A DNA stretch of 64,000 bases from Enhydrobacter aerosaccus (GCF_900167455.1 NZ_FUWJ01000006.1:186001-250000); one strand, 5' to 3'; counted from the first letter of the stretch, positions 16,943 through 26,368 are shown. Notes: generated by a model not told the origin, from the sequence alone. Program-made: numbers and translations.

Positions 16943-18766
16943 ATGTGCGGCATCATCGGGATCATCGGCAAGGCCTCCGTTACGCCCTTGCTGGTCGATG
17001 CGCTGAAGCGGCTTGAGTATCGCGGCTACGATTCGGCTGGCGTCGCCACACTGATCAACGGCCATATCGAACGCCGGCGGGCTGAGGGCAAACTGGTCAA
17101 TCTCGAGGCGCGCTTGGCCCAAGAGCCGCTGGCGGGCACCATCGGCATCGGCCATACGCGCTGGGCGACGCACGGCAAGCCGAGCGAACGCAACGCTCAT
17201 CCGATCGCCACCGATCGCGTTGCGATCGTGCATAACGGTATCATCGAGAACTTCCAGGAATTGAAGGATGAACTGGAGGCCGAAGGACGCCGGTTCGAAA
17301 GCGACACCGATACTGAAGTCGTCGCGCAACTCCTGACATCCATGCTCGATCGCCAGATGTCGCCGGAACAGGCGATGGGCAAGGCGATGGAGCGACTGCG
17401 CGGTGCGTTCGCCCTCGTGGCGCTGTTCAGCGGCCGACACGATATCCTGATGGGTGCAAGGCGCGGCAGCTCGCTTGCGGTCGGCTATGGCGATGGCGAA
17501 ATGTATGTCGGTACTGATGCCCTGGCGCTCGCTCCGTTCACCAAACGCGTCAGCTACCTGGAGGACGATGACTGGGTCGTGCTGACGGCGACCGATTGCA
17601 AGGTCTATCAGGGCCATACCGAGGTGAAGCGCGAGATCCGGCAAAGCGGCATCTCCGGAGCGATGATCGGTAAGGGCAATCATCGCCATTTCATGCTCAA
17701 GGAGATCTACGAGCAACCGGCCGTGATCGGCGACACGCTGCAGACCTATCTCGATCCGGCAACGCGGGCGGTGACCCTTCCGGCATTGCCCTTCGACTGG
17801 GCCAAGGTATCCCGCGTGACCATCACGGCCTGTGGAACTGCATGCTTCGCGGGCATGGTGGCGAAATACTGGTTCGAGAAGCTGGCCCGTCTGTCGGTCG
17901 AGGTCGAGGTCGCCTCCGAACTGCGCTATCGGGAGCCTCCGTTGCCGGAAGGCGGAGTCTGCATCGCGGTGTCCCAATCGGGCGAGACAATCGACACGCT
18001 GGCGGCGCTTCGTTACGCCAAGGCGCAGAAGCAGATCATTGTTTCGGTCGTCAACGTTCCGGAAAGTGCGATTGCCCGCGAATCGCATGTTGTATTGCCG
18101 ACATTGGCGGGCCCGGAGATCGGCGTAGCTTCGACCAAGGCTTTCACGACGCAGCTGACTGTGTTGTTGACCGCCGCGATCGCCGCCGGCCGTGCCCGGG
18201 GGACGTTAACCGCCGCCGACGAGGCGCGACTGGCCCATGCCCTGATCGAACTGCCCGCTCATGTGAACGAGACCGTGAATATGGAGGACCAGTATCGGCA
18301 CATTGCCGAGGACATCCTCTCGGAGGCCCGTGACGTGCTCTATATCGGGCGCGGCTCGTCCTTCCCTGTGGCGCTCGAAGGTGCCCTGAAGCTCAAGGAA
18401 GTCTCCTACATCCACGCCGAAGGCTATGCCGGCGGCGAGATGAAGCATGGGCCGATCGCCTTGATCGATGAGCTGGTGCCGGTGGTCGTCGTGGCGCCGA
18501 CCGATTCGGTCTTCGACAAGATCGCCTCCAATTTCGAGCAGGTGAAGGCGCGTGGCGGCAAGCTGATCCTGATGACCGATGCGAAGGGGGCGGCTCGGCT
18601 GGGTGATCAGGCGATCGCGACGATCGTCCTACCCGCCGTAGATCCCGTCATTGCGCCCATTCTCTACACTGTGCCCGCGCAGTTGCTTGCCTATCATACG
18701 GCGGTCGCCAAGGGCACGGACGTCGACCAGCCCCGCAACCTCGCCAAGAGCGTGACGGTCGAATAA
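16943..18766 (+). CDS. glmS: GlmS: glutamine-fructose-6-phosphate aminotransferase (isomerising)
   Basis: 607 residues. The N-terminus MCGIIGIIG provides the catalytic Cys1 of the glutaminase domain, after Met removal. GHTRWATHGKPSERNAHP and HNGIIENF are further class II amidotransferase motifs. Two SIS sugar-isomerase domains follow (ITACGTACFAG; SQSGETIDT; IGRGSSFPVALEGALKLKE). The C-terminus, DQPRNLAKSVTVE, is the classic GlmS tail with the Schiff-base Lys. The ATG at 16943 has the SD GGGGGAGAG. It converts fructose-6-P and glutamine to glucosamine-6-P. No glmS ribozyme is seen upstream, as expected outside Gram-positives. Confidence 0.97.
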   Translation: MCGIIGIIGKASVTPLLVDALKRLEYRGYDSAGVATLINGHIERRRAEGKLVNLEARLAQEPLAGTIGIGHTRWATHGKPSERNAHPIATDRVAIVHNGIIENFQELKDELEAEGRRFESDTDTEVVAQLLTSMLDRQMSPEQAMGKAMERLRGAFALVALFSGRHDILMGARRGSSLAVGYGDGEMYVGTDALALAPFTKRVSYLEDDDWVVLTATDCKVYQGHTEVKREIRQSGISGAMIGKGNHRHFMLKEIYEQPAVIGDTLQTYLDPATRAVTLPALPFDWAKVSRVTITACGTACFAGMVAKYWFEKLARLSVEVEVASELRYREPPLPEGGVCIAVSQSGETIDTLAALRYAKAQKQIIVSVVNVPESAIARESHVVLPTLAGPEIGVASTKAFTTQLTVLLTAAIAAGRARGTLTAADEARLAHALIELPAHVNETVNMEDQYRHIAEDILSEARDVLYIGRGSSFPVALEGALKLKEVSYIHAEGYAGGEMKHGPIALIDELVPVVVVAPTDSVFDKIASNFEQVKARGGKLILMTDAKGAARLGDQAIATIVLPAVDPVIAPILYTVPAQLLAYHTAVAKGTDVDQPRNLAKSVTVE

Positions 18767-18771
18767 CGGAT

Positions 18772-18820
18772 ACCCGTCCAGGCGGGGGAGGGAATTCCTC
18801 CCCCCTGTGCGGGTCCTTTT
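18772..18820 (+). terminator. Terminator after glmS
   Basis: An inner 8-bp stem GGGGGAGG/CCTCCCCC (18784-18791 with 18797-18804) is closed by an outer ACCCG/CGGGT pair (18772-18776 with 18810-18814). It is followed by CCTTTT. It lies between glmS and a convergent gene. Confidence 0.65.
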
Positions 18821-18822
18821 CC

Positions 18823-19899
18823 TTAGCGCGTACCTTGCGGAAGGCCGGGGGCGAGGCCTTGCGGGGCAGCGGGTTGTGCCGGACGGGGCTGGGCCGGAGC
18901 GGGAGCCGGCGCGGGCCGTGGTGCCTGTTGCGCCGGGGCCAAGGTCTGCACGAGAGCCCTCAGCTTGGCGCCCTCGGCTTCCTGCGCCTTCTTGAACTCG
19001 TCCTCGTTCAGGAACCGATCCTTGTTGAGGTCGAGTTGCATGAACTGCTCGACGGCATGAGCCGTCAATTCAACGCGATCAAGGATGCCGTCCTTGTTCG
19101 TGTCGATCTCCTGGAATTTGCGGAGCGCGATCTGACGGCGCAGGTCATACGGCGGCAGACCTTTGGCCTGCGGTCCATCGGGCGGACCGGCCACAACGGC
19201 AACGAATTCATCGCGTGTGACCTTGCCGTCGCCGCTCTTGTCGAGCTTGTCGGCTTCACGCAGCTGCATGTCGATGAAGTCGCTGATCGTCACCAGGCCT
19301 TGGCGGCGCTGCGCTTCCGCCTGCTGGCGCTGCGCGGCGGCGCGCTGCAGCGCCTGCTGGACGATCAGACGAAGCTCCGGCTCGGTGATCTTGTTGTCGC
19401 GGTTGGTGTCGTATTGATTGAATTCGGCCTGAACCAGCGCCTCGGCTTCCGCTCGTTCGACGAAGCCATCGCGATTGGTGTCCAGGTTCTCGAACTCGGC
19501 GCGCGCGCGCGCGCGGCGCTCCTCGAGCGGCGGTACGCCCGGACCGTCCTGGGAGTAGGGCGGTTCGGCGACCTTGAGAAACTCGTCGACCGACAGCTTG
19601 CCATCCTTGTTGGTGTCGAGCTGCTCGAACGTCTTCATGCGGTATTTCAGGAAGTCGGCGCGCGATACTTCGCCCTTCTTGGCCGTGTCGATCTCGTTGA
19701 ACCACGTCGGCAGCGGGACCGGGGCGTTGGCCGCGCCCTGCGGCGCAGCGGCCGTGGGCGGAGAGGCGGGAGCTGCAGGAGCAGGACTCGTTGCCTTCGG
19801 CGGTGCTGCCGGTTGAGCCGGCGTCGTCGGGGTCTGCGCGGCCGCAGGAAGTGTCGTAGCGGCGGCGGCGATAGCAATCAGACAGAGAACTCGGTTCAT
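18823..19899 (-). CDS. Exported EF-hand calcium-binding protein with about seven EF loops
   Basis: 358 residues from ATG 19899. The signal peptide MNRVLCLIAIAAAATTLPAAA is followed by a Pro/Ala-rich linker. Then come repeated EF-hand loops: a degenerate DTAKKGEVSRADF, then DTNKDGKLSVDEF, DTNRDGFVERAEA, DTNRDNKITEPEL, DKSGDGKVTRDEF, DTNKDGILDRVEL and DLNKDRFLNEDEF. A Gln/Ala-rich coiled-coil-like stretch (AAQRQQAEAQRRQ) sits mid-protein, and a Pro/Ala/Gln tail ends it. It should bind several Ca2+ ions in the periplasm; a sensor, buffer or scaffold role is possible. It is convergent with glmS across a terminator. Confidence 0.88.
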   Translation of the reverse strand: MNRVLCLIAIAAAATTLPAAAQTPTTPAQPAAPPKATSPAPAAPASPPTAAAPQGAANAPVPLPTWFNEIDTAKKGEVSRADFLKYRMKTFEQLDTNKDGKLSVDEFLKVAEPPYSQDGPGVPPLEERRARARAEFENLDTNRDGFVERAEAEALVQAEFNQYDTNRDNKITEPELRLIVQQALQRAAAQRQQAEAQRRQGLVTISDFIDMQLREADKLDKSGDGKVTRDEFVAVVAGPPDGPQAKGLPPYDLRRQIALRKFQEIDTNKDGILDRVELTAHAVEQFMQLDLNKDRFLNEDEFKKAQEAEGAKLRALVQTLAPAQQAPRPAPAPAPAQPRPAQPAAPQGLAPGLPQGTR

Positions 19900-20160
19900 C
19901 GGCGATGGGCCAGCAGGTCTTGAGAAGGGGGATTCCGTATCGGCGGCAATGGGACGCGTGTCAATCTCGCGCTGCAATCCATTAGTGCGACCCAATCACG
20001 CCAAAACCGTGACATCGCGCCATTTAAGTTGCTTCCCTTGGCGGGATGGGCCATCGTGTTTTCCATGCAGGCCCCATAGAAGGGCCGCAAGTATCTGGGA
20101 GGCAAGGGTAATTCCGCGTTTCGGGTGTGTTGATTGCGCGACCGCGGAACCAGCGTAACC

Positions 20161-20949
20161 ATGGCAGAACCGTCTTCATCCAACGGCTCGGCGCTGCTGA
20201 GCGTGCGCAACGTCTCGGTTCGCTTCGGCGGCATCGTGGCGCTCGACGGCGTGAGCTTCGACGTTTTCCCGGGCCAGGTCGCGGGCCTCATCGGTCCCAA
20301 CGGTGCCGGTAAAACCACGCTCTTCAATTGCCTGAGCCGGCTTTATACGCCGAATAGCGGCGACGTCGTGTTCGAAGGCAAGTCGATCCTCGGCCGGCCT
20401 CGCCACGACATACCGCATATCGGTATCGGCCGCACGTTCCAGAACGTGGCCCTGTTCGACCGCATGACCGTCCTCGACAACGTCAAGGTCGGTTGTCACA
20501 GCGTCAGCTCGACCAGCTTTTTCGAGAATGCGTTTCGCCTTCCGAGAGTTCGGCATGAGGAGGAGCGCATCGAGGCGCGCGCACGAGAACTGATCGAATT
20601 TATGGATCTCGTGCCGTTCGCTGGTGCCTATGCCGGGCCATTGCCCTTTCCCATCCGCAAGCGCGTGGAACTCGCCCGAGCATTGGCCTCCAGCCCGAAG
20701 CTGCTGCTGCTCGACGAGCCGGCCGCGGGCCTCAATCATGATGAGATCGAAGTGCTCAAGGGCCAAATCAAACGTGTGCGCGACATGCAGCACGTCACCG
20801 TCCTGCTCGTCGAGCACCATATGAGCCTCGTGATGTCGGTGTCCGACAAGGTCGTGGCGATCGACTTCGGCAAGAAGATCGCCGACGGTACCCCGGCCCA
20901 AGTGCAGCGCGATCCGGAAGTGATCCGCGCCTACCTGGGGACGTCGTGA
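20161..20949 (+). CDS. livG: Branched-chain amino-acid-type ABC transporter ATPase (LivG-like)
   Basis: 262 residues. Walker A is GPNGAGKTTLFN, Walker B is LLLLDEPAAGL, and the H-loop is VEHHMSLV. The signature region reads LPFPIRKRVELARAL, where homologues usually have a Gly after the LP(Y/F) pair. Here it is Pro, which may affect ATP-sandwich formation. The C-terminal LivG extension is present (TPAQVQRDPEVIRAYLG). The first gene of livGFHM; its stop overlaps the next start by one base (TGATG). It powers uptake of leucine/isoleucine/valine or other amides from the periplasmic binding proteins encoded downstream. Confidence 0.92.
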   Translation: MAEPSSSNGSALLSVRNVSVRFGGIVALDGVSFDVFPGQVAGLIGPNGAGKTTLFNCLSRLYTPNSGDVVFEGKSILGRPRHDIPHIGIGRTFQNVALFDRMTVLDNVKVGCHSVSSTSFFENAFRLPRVRHEEERIEARARELIEFMDLVPFAGAYAGPLPFPIRKRVELARALASSPKLLLLDEPAAGLNHDEIEVLKGQIKRVRDMQHVTVLLVEHHMSLVMSVSDKVVAIDFGKKIADGTPAQVQRDPEVIRAYLGTS

Positions 20950-21662
20950 TGACGCCGCTGCTGGAAGTGAAAGGCCTCAAGGCCTTCTACGGAACGACCC
21001 AGTCGCTCTACGACGTGAACTTCGAGATCCCCTCTGGCGGCATCACGACGCTCCTTGGAGCGAACGGCGCCGGCAAGACGACCACGTTGCGTGCCATCTG
21101 CAACATGGTGCGGACCGAAGGCATGATCCGTTTCGATGGGCAGGAGATCGGTCGCATGGCGACCGAGGAGATCGTGCGCCGGCGGATCGCCCATGTTCCC
21201 GAAGGCCGCGGCACCTTCACCTCTCTGACGGTGGATGAGAACCTGCGCATCGCAGCCTACACTCGGCGCGACAAGGCTGCGGTGAAGGAAGAACTGGCGC
21301 GCGTCTTCGACTATTTCCCGCGCCTGAAAGAGCGCATCCAGCAGCAGGCCGGTACGCTGTCCGGAGGCGAGCAGCAGATGCTCGCCATTGCTCGCGCCCT
21401 GATGCTGAAGCCGCGGTTGATGCTGCTGGATGAGCCGTCCTTCGGTCTGGCGCCGCTGATCGTCCTGGAAATCTTCCGCATTCTGAGGCGCATCAACGAG
21501 GAAGAGAAAGTGAGCATCCTGCTGGTAGAGCAGAACGCCGCCCTTGCGCTCGATCTCGCCTCACATGCCTACGTGTTGGAAACCGGCAAGGTTGTGATGT
21601 CCGGCCCCTCGTCGGTCGTGAAGAACGACGAGAATATCCGCAAGTCCTACCTCGGCTACTGA
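20949..21662 (+). CDS. livF: Branched-chain amino-acid-type ABC transporter ATPase (LivF-like)
   Basis: 237 residues. Walker A is GANGAGKTTTLRA, the signature LSGGEQQMLAIARAL, Walker B LMLLDEPSFGLAP, and the H-loop LLVEQNA. The AHVPEGRGTF segment is typical of LivF. The ATG at 20949 shares one base with the livG stop; an in-frame GTG at 20946 is possible. It pairs with LivG as the second nucleotide-binding subunit. Its canonical signature contrasts with the altered one in its partner, so one ATP site of the heterodimer may be weaker. Confidence 0.94.
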   Translation: MTPLLEVKGLKAFYGTTQSLYDVNFEIPSGGITTLLGANGAGKTTTLRAICNMVRTEGMIRFDGQEIGRMATEEIVRRRIAHVPEGRGTFTSLTVDENLRIAAYTRRDKAAVKEELARVFDYFPRLKERIQQQAGTLSGGEQQMLAIARALMLKPRLMLLDEPSFGLAPLIVLEIFRILRRINEEEKVSILLVEQNAALALDLASHAYVLETGKVVMSGPSSVVKNDENIRKSYLGY

Positions 21663-21681
21663 GGCAAGGAGACCTCAAGCG

Positions 21682-22587
21682 ATGCAACAGCTTCTCGAAC
21701 AGCTCGCCTCCGGCCTCGCCAATGGCGCCATCTATGCCTGCGTGGCGCTGGCGCTGGTCATGATCTACGTCTCGACCGACCATCTCAATTTCGCCCAGGG
21801 CGAGATGGCGATGTTCAGTACCTATATCAGCTGGCAGTTGATGAACTGGGGACTCAATTTCTGGGTCGCGTTCGTCGGCGCCATCCTGATCTCCTTCGTC
21901 ATGGGGGTGCTGATCGAGAGGGTGATCCTGAGGCCGCTTCATAACGCACCTGTCTTGTCGATCGTGGTGGTTTTCATCGGACTCCTGGCGATCTGCAACT
22001 CGATGGCCGGCGCGATCTGGAGCTATCTGATCAAGGAATATCCGTCACCTTTCCCCAAGAGCAGCTTCGGCATCGCCGGCGTCATCGGTCCGCACCAGCT
22101 CGGCGTGGTGCTGGTCACGCTGGTCGTACTCACTCTGCTGTTCGTGTTCTTCCGCTTCACGCCTCTTGGTCTTGCGATGCGCGCTGCCGCCCAGAACCCC
22201 CAGATGGCGCGGCTGGTCGGGGTGCGTGTCGACTGGATGTTGGCACTGGGCTGGGGCCTCGCCGCCGCTGTCGGCGCCGTGGCCGGGATGATGGTGGCGC
22301 ACATCGTCTATCTCGATCCCAACATGATGGGCGGGATCCTGCTCTACGCCTTCGCTAGCGCGCTGATCGGCGGGATCGGCAATCCAGGCGGGGCGGTCGT
22401 TGGCGGTTTCATCGTCGGCGTGCTCGAGAACATGGTCGCCTATGCCGGCAACATGATCGAGAAGACCACCGGCGTGTACATCATCGGCAATGGCGAGAAG
22501 CTCACCGTGGCCCTCATCATCGTCATCTTCGTGCTTACGCTCAAACCGGCGGGCCTGTTCGGCCGCGTCGTCGTGAAGAGGGTCTGA
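21682..22587 (+). CDS. livH: Branched-chain amino-acid-type ABC permease (LivH-like)
   Basis: 301 residues, about eight transmembrane helices. It opens with QLLEQLASGLANGAIYACVA and has the usual DHLNFAQGEMAM segment and a GGIGNPGGAVVGG loop near the C-terminus, the EAA-like cytoplasmic contact for the ATPases. It lies 19 bases after livF, with an SD (AAGGAGA). It forms the transmembrane channel together with LivM. Confidence 0.93.
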   Translation: MQQLLEQLASGLANGAIYACVALALVMIYVSTDHLNFAQGEMAMFSTYISWQLMNWGLNFWVAFVGAILISFVMGVLIERVILRPLHNAPVLSIVVVFIGLLAICNSMAGAIWSYLIKEYPSPFPKSSFGIAGVIGPHQLGVVLVTLVVLTLLFVFFRFTPLGLAMRAAAQNPQMARLVGVRVDWMLALGWGLAAAVGAVAGMMVAHIVYLDPNMMGGILLYAFASALIGGIGNPGGAVVGGFIVGVLENMVAYAGNMIEKTTGVYIIGNGEKLTVALIIVIFVLTLKPAGLFGRVVVKRV

Positions 22588-22588
22588 T

Positions 22589-23593
22589 ATGCCCGCATTC
22601 TCGCGCAAGTGGGTGATGGCCCTGGTCGTTCTGGCGATCGTGGTGCCGCTGCTTCAGCCTCTGTTTCCGGACCTCGTGTCGGATTACCGCCTGTTTCTCG
22701 TCAGCACGATGATCATCGCTGCGATCGCGGTACTTGGCCTCAACTTGTTGACGGGGTTCAACGGGCAGATTTCGCTCGGGCACAGCGCCTTCTATGCGGT
22801 CGGTGCATATACAGCGGCAATTCTGATGGACCGGCTGGATTGTCCGTACTGGTTGACCCTCCCGGCAGCGGCGATCCTCTCATTCATCGTCGGATATTTG
22901 TTCGGTCTGCCCGCGCTTCGTCTGGAGGGACATTATCTGGCGCTCGCCACCTTCGCCCTCGCCCTCTCGGTACCGCAGATCCTCAAGTACAAGTGGCTCG
23001 AGGATCTCACTGGTGGCGTGCAGGGGATCGTGCTGTCGAAGCCCGAACCGCCGTTCGGCTTGCCGCTGTCGGAGGATCAGTGGCTGTTCTACTACTGCCT
23101 CATCGTCATGCTGATCCTTTATTGGGCGGCGGCGAACCTGCTCAACAGCCGCAGCGGGCGCGCGATGATGGCGATCCGAGACTACCATATCGCCGCCGAC
23201 ACGATGGGAATAGACACGTCGCTCTACAAGACCGTCACTTTCGGCATCAGCGCTGCCTATACCGGCATCGCCGGAGCATTGTCGGCGTCGGCCGTTGCCT
23301 TCGTTGCCCCGGATAGTTTCAGTTTCTTCCTGTCGATCAAATTCCTGATCGGACTGGTCGTGGGCGGCGTGGGCTCGCTCGCCGGGTCGGTGGTGGGCGG
23401 TATCTTCTACGTGCTGGTCGACAATTCGGCGCAAGCACTGTCGACCTACATCAAGAGCGACCTCGGGCTGCAGTTCGACCTATCAGCCTACACCGTCTTC
23501 GGCATCCTGCTGATCGTACTGATGTATCTCATGCCGACCGGTATCGTTGGCGGCGTTTACGGCATGATGCGCCGGCTGCGCCGCAGCAGCTAG
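22589..23593 (+). CDS. livM: Branched-chain amino-acid-type ABC permease (LivM-like)
   Basis: 334 residues, about nine to ten transmembrane helices. Typical LivM segments are LNLLTGFNGQISLGHSAFYA, RSGRAMMAIRDYHIAADTMG (the cytoplasmic loop touching the ATPase) and VVGGVGSLAGSVVGG. The ATG at 22589 lies one base after the livH stop. It completes the permease. The binding-protein genes follow after a 72-base gap. Confidence 0.93.
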   Translation: MPAFSRKWVMALVVLAIVVPLLQPLFPDLVSDYRLFLVSTMIIAAIAVLGLNLLTGFNGQISLGHSAFYAVGAYTAAILMDRLDCPYWLTLPAAAILSFIVGYLFGLPALRLEGHYLALATFALALSVPQILKYKWLEDLTGGVQGIVLSKPEPPFGLPLSEDQWLFYYCLIVMLILYWAAANLLNSRSGRAMMAIRDYHIAADTMGIDTSLYKTVTFGISAAYTGIAGALSASAVAFVAPDSFSFFLSIKFLIGLVVGGVGSLAGSVVGGIFYVLVDNSAQALSTYIKSDLGLQFDLSAYTVFGILLIVLMYLMPTGIVGGVYGMMRRLRRSS

Positions 23594-23665
23594 GCATTCC
23601 AAAAGTCCGTTCCAGCAATCAAGCGTGAGGGTAGTGCATGGAGTGATCTGACAAGGAGGCTGAAC

Positions 23666-24889
23666 ATGAAGAGAACCAAGAGGCGTACGTTCGTGGCTGG
23701 CCTGTCGGCCGCGGCAGTGCTTACCGGTAATCGCGTAGCGTTCGGTCAGAAAAAATACGACGAAGGGGCGAGTGATGCCGAGATCAAGATCGGCCACACC
23801 AACCCCTACAGCGGGCCGGCCTCGGCCTATGGCGTGATCGGCAGGACGATCCAGGCCTACTGGAAGAGCGTGAACGAGACGGGCGGCATCAACGGCCGCA
23901 AGATCAACTTCGTCACGCTCGATGACGGATACAATCCTGCTAAGACGGTGGAATGCATCCGCCAGCTGGTCGAGCAGGACAAGGTGCTGTGTACGTTCAA
24001 TACGCTCGGCACGCCGACCAACACGGCAATCCACAAATACATGAACCAGAAGAAGGTGCCACAGCTCTACGTTGCCACCGGCGCGTCGAAATGGGGTGAT
24101 CCCAAGCACTTTCCCTGGACCATGGGCTTTCAGCCCGACTACCACACCGAGGCCATGATCTATGCCAAGCACATCCTGGCCAACATCAAGGACGCCAAGA
24201 TCGGCGTGCTGATGCAGAACGACGATTACGGCAAGGATTACTGGGAAGGCATGAAGGACGGCCTCGGCAAGGAGGTGGGACGCGTCGTCAAGCATGTGAC
24301 CTACGAAGTGACGGACCCGACCGTCGACTCCCAGGTCATTCAGCTCAAGGACTCGGGTGCGAATGTCTTCTTCAATATCGCCACGCCTAAGTTTGCCGCC
24401 CAGGCCATGCGAAAGGCAGGAGAGATCGGTTGGAAACCTGCCCAATATCTCAACAACGTCTCGGCCTCGGTGGCTTCGGTGATGAAGCCGGCTGGTTTCG
24501 ACAACGTGCAAGGGGTGATCACGGCAGCCTACCTGATGGATCCGACCGACCACCAATGGGACGATCACCCCGAGATGAAGATGTGGAAGGACTGGATGGC
24601 CAAGCACAATGCCGGCGCCAGTCTTTCGGATGCGTCTAATGTGTTTGCCTACGCGGCGTCTTTCCTCATGCAGGAGACGCTCAAGAAATGCGGTGACGAC
24701 CTGACGCGGACCAACCTGATGCATCAAGCCGCGAATCATCACCGTCTCAGGGTGCCGCTCCTGCTTCCCGGAATCACCGTGAGCACGAGCGCCACCGATT
24801 ATTACCCGATTCAGGCGGTCCAGCTTTCCCGGTTCAAGGGTGAGACCTGGGAGCTGTTCGGGGATGTCATGCACGCCGAAAGCAGCTGA
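23666..24889 (+). CDS. ABC transporter substrate-binding protein, LivJ type (paralogue 1 of 3)
   Basis: 407 residues. The signal peptide has a twin-arginine-like motif (KRRTFVAG, then a hydrophobic stretch). The mature part begins about FGQKKYDEGASDAEIKIG. The periplasmic-binding type I fold (Peripla_BP_6) carries the family segments PYSGPASAYGVIG, LDDGYNPAKTVECIRQLVEQ and LMQNDDYGKDYWEG. It delivers a branched-chain amino acid or amide to the LivHM channel encoded just upstream. Its nearest relatives are the next two genes. It ends at a strong terminator. Compared with paralogues 2 and 3 it has the divergent segments HHRLRVPLLLPG and HNAGASLSDASNVF. Confidence 0.93.
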   Translation: MKRTKRRTFVAGLSAAAVLTGNRVAFGQKKYDEGASDAEIKIGHTNPYSGPASAYGVIGRTIQAYWKSVNETGGINGRKINFVTLDDGYNPAKTVECIRQLVEQDKVLCTFNTLGTPTNTAIHKYMNQKKVPQLYVATGASKWGDPKHFPWTMGFQPDYHTEAMIYAKHILANIKDAKIGVLMQNDDYGKDYWEGMKDGLGKEVGRVVKHVTYEVTDPTVDSQVIQLKDSGANVFFNIATPKFAAQAMRKAGEIGWKPAQYLNNVSASVASVMKPAGFDNVQGVITAAYLMDPTDHQWDDHPEMKMWKDWMAKHNAGASLSDASNVFAYAASFLMQETLKKCGDDLTRTNLMHQAANHHRLRVPLLLPGITVSTSATDYYPIQAVQLSRFKGETWELFGDVMHAESS

Positions 24890-24930
24890 ACCGCGCGGCG
24901 GAACCCATTTTACAAACACGTGGAGGGAAA

Positions 24931-24960
24931 GGCCGGCGCTCTTGCGCCGGCCGTTCTTTT
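24931..24960 (+). terminator. Terminator after binding-protein gene 1
   Basis: Perfect 9-bp stem GGCCGGCGC/GCGCCGGCC (24931-24939 with 24944-24952), a 4-base loop, then GTTCTTTT. Confidence 0.9.
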
Positions 24961-25016
24961 GCGCCTTTTCTCCGCCGGGATTTCGATGGAAAGTCTCAAG
25001 ACTCTACTGGGAGGTT

Positions 25017-26243
25017 ATGTCAGTGAAGACAAATAGGCGTGCGTTTATTGGCGGCGTGTCTGCCGCAGCTTTGTTGTCGGGTTCGACCACCGCGTTCGCT
25101 CAGAAGAAGTACGACGACGGCGCCAGCGACACCGAGATCAAGATCGGCCATTGCGGCCCCTACAGCGGCCCGGCCTCCGCCTACGGCGTGATCGGCAAGG
25201 GCATCGAAGGCTACTGGAAGATGGTGAACGATCAGGGCGGCATCAACGGCCGTAAGATCAAGTTCATCACCCTCGACGACGGGTACAACCCGGCTAAGAC
25301 AGTCGAATGCGTCCGCCAGCTGGTGGAGCAAGACAAGGTGCTGTCCACCTTCAACATCCTCGGCACGCCTTCCAACACGGCGATCCACAAGTACATGAAC
25401 CAGAAGAAGGTGCCGCAGCTCTATGTCGCGACTGGCGCCTCGAAGTGGGGTGATCCGCAGCACTTCCCTTGGACCATGGGCTATCAGCCCGACTACAACA
25501 CCGAGGGCCAGATCTACGCCAAGCATATCCTGGCGAACGTCAAGGACGCGAAGATCGCGATCCTGATGCAGAACGACGACTTCGGTAAGGACTATATCGA
25601 CGGCTTCAAGAAGGGGCTGGGCGCCGATACCGGAAAGATCGTCAAGCTCGTGACCTACGAGGTGACCGATCCGACTGTCGACTCCCAGATCATTCAGCTC
25701 AAGGATACCGGCGCGAATGTCTTCCTCAACATTGCCACACCCAAGTTCGCCGCCCAGGCGATCCGCAAGGCTGGCGAACTGGGATGGAAGCCGACCCAGT
25801 ATGTGACGAACGTGTCCGCATCGGTGGCTGCCGTCATCAAGCCGGCCGGCTTCGACAACGCGCAGGGCATCATCACCGCCTATTACCTGAAGGACGCGAC
25901 GGACAAGCAGTGGGCGGACGATCCGGAACTGAAGGCCTGGACGGCGTGGATGGACAAGTACATGCCGGGTGCCAACAAGGGCGACGCCAACTACGTCTAT
26001 GCCTACACGGTGTCGTTCCTGATGCACGAGACGCTGAAGCGATGCGGCGACACGCTGACCCGGGCCAATGTCATGAAGCAGGCCGCGAGCTTCCAGAAGT
26101 TCCGCGTCCCGATGCTGCTGCCCGGCATCACCATCAACACCAGCGCCACCGATTTCTATCCGATCCAATCGGTGCAGCTCGCGCGCTTCAAGGGCGAGAG
26201 CTGGGAGCTGTTCGGCAACGTCATGTCGGCTGAAGGCGCCTGA
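25017..26243 (+). CDS. ABC transporter substrate-binding protein, LivJ type (paralogue 2 of 3)
   Basis: 408 residues from ATG 25017 (SD GGGAGG). The signal is Tat-like: KTNRRAFIGGVSAAALLSG, cleaved near AFA. It has the same Peripla_BP_6 fold as its neighbours, with PYSGPASAYGVIGKGIEGYW, TLDDGYNPAKTVECVRQ and LMQNDDFGKDYIDG. It differs from paralogues 1 and 3 at many positions (FNILGTPSNT, the YVTNVSASVAAVIKPAG segment, ATDFYPIQSVQLARFKGES), so its ligand may differ. It has its own terminator downstream. No promoter is obvious in the 127-base upstream gap, but the terminator there implies one. Confidence 0.93.
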   Translation: MSVKTNRRAFIGGVSAAALLSGSTTAFAQKKYDDGASDTEIKIGHCGPYSGPASAYGVIGKGIEGYWKMVNDQGGINGRKIKFITLDDGYNPAKTVECVRQLVEQDKVLSTFNILGTPSNTAIHKYMNQKKVPQLYVATGASKWGDPQHFPWTMGYQPDYNTEGQIYAKHILANVKDAKIAILMQNDDFGKDYIDGFKKGLGADTGKIVKLVTYEVTDPTVDSQIIQLKDTGANVFLNIATPKFAAQAIRKAGELGWKPTQYVTNVSASVAAVIKPAGFDNAQGIITAYYLKDATDKQWADDPELKAWTAWMDKYMPGANKGDANYVYAYTVSFLMHETLKRCGDTLTRANVMKQAASFQKFRVPMLLPGITINTSATDFYPIQSVQLARFKGESWELFGNVMSAEGA

Positions 26244-26269
26244 TTGCCATCTGCGGGACGTGAAAAAGA

Positions 26270-26299
26270 GGCCGCCGGGAAACCGGCGGCCTTTTGTTT
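26270..26299 (+). terminator. Terminator after binding-protein gene 2
   Basis: Perfect 9-bp stem GGCCGCCGG/CCGGCGGCC (26270-26278 with 26283-26291), GAAA loop, then TTTTGTTTT. Confidence 0.9.
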
Positions 26300-26368
26300 T
26301 GCATAGCGTTACTTTGGACTTTTCAAGCTGCGAATTTGAGGCGACGCTTCTTCCGCATAACGATAACC

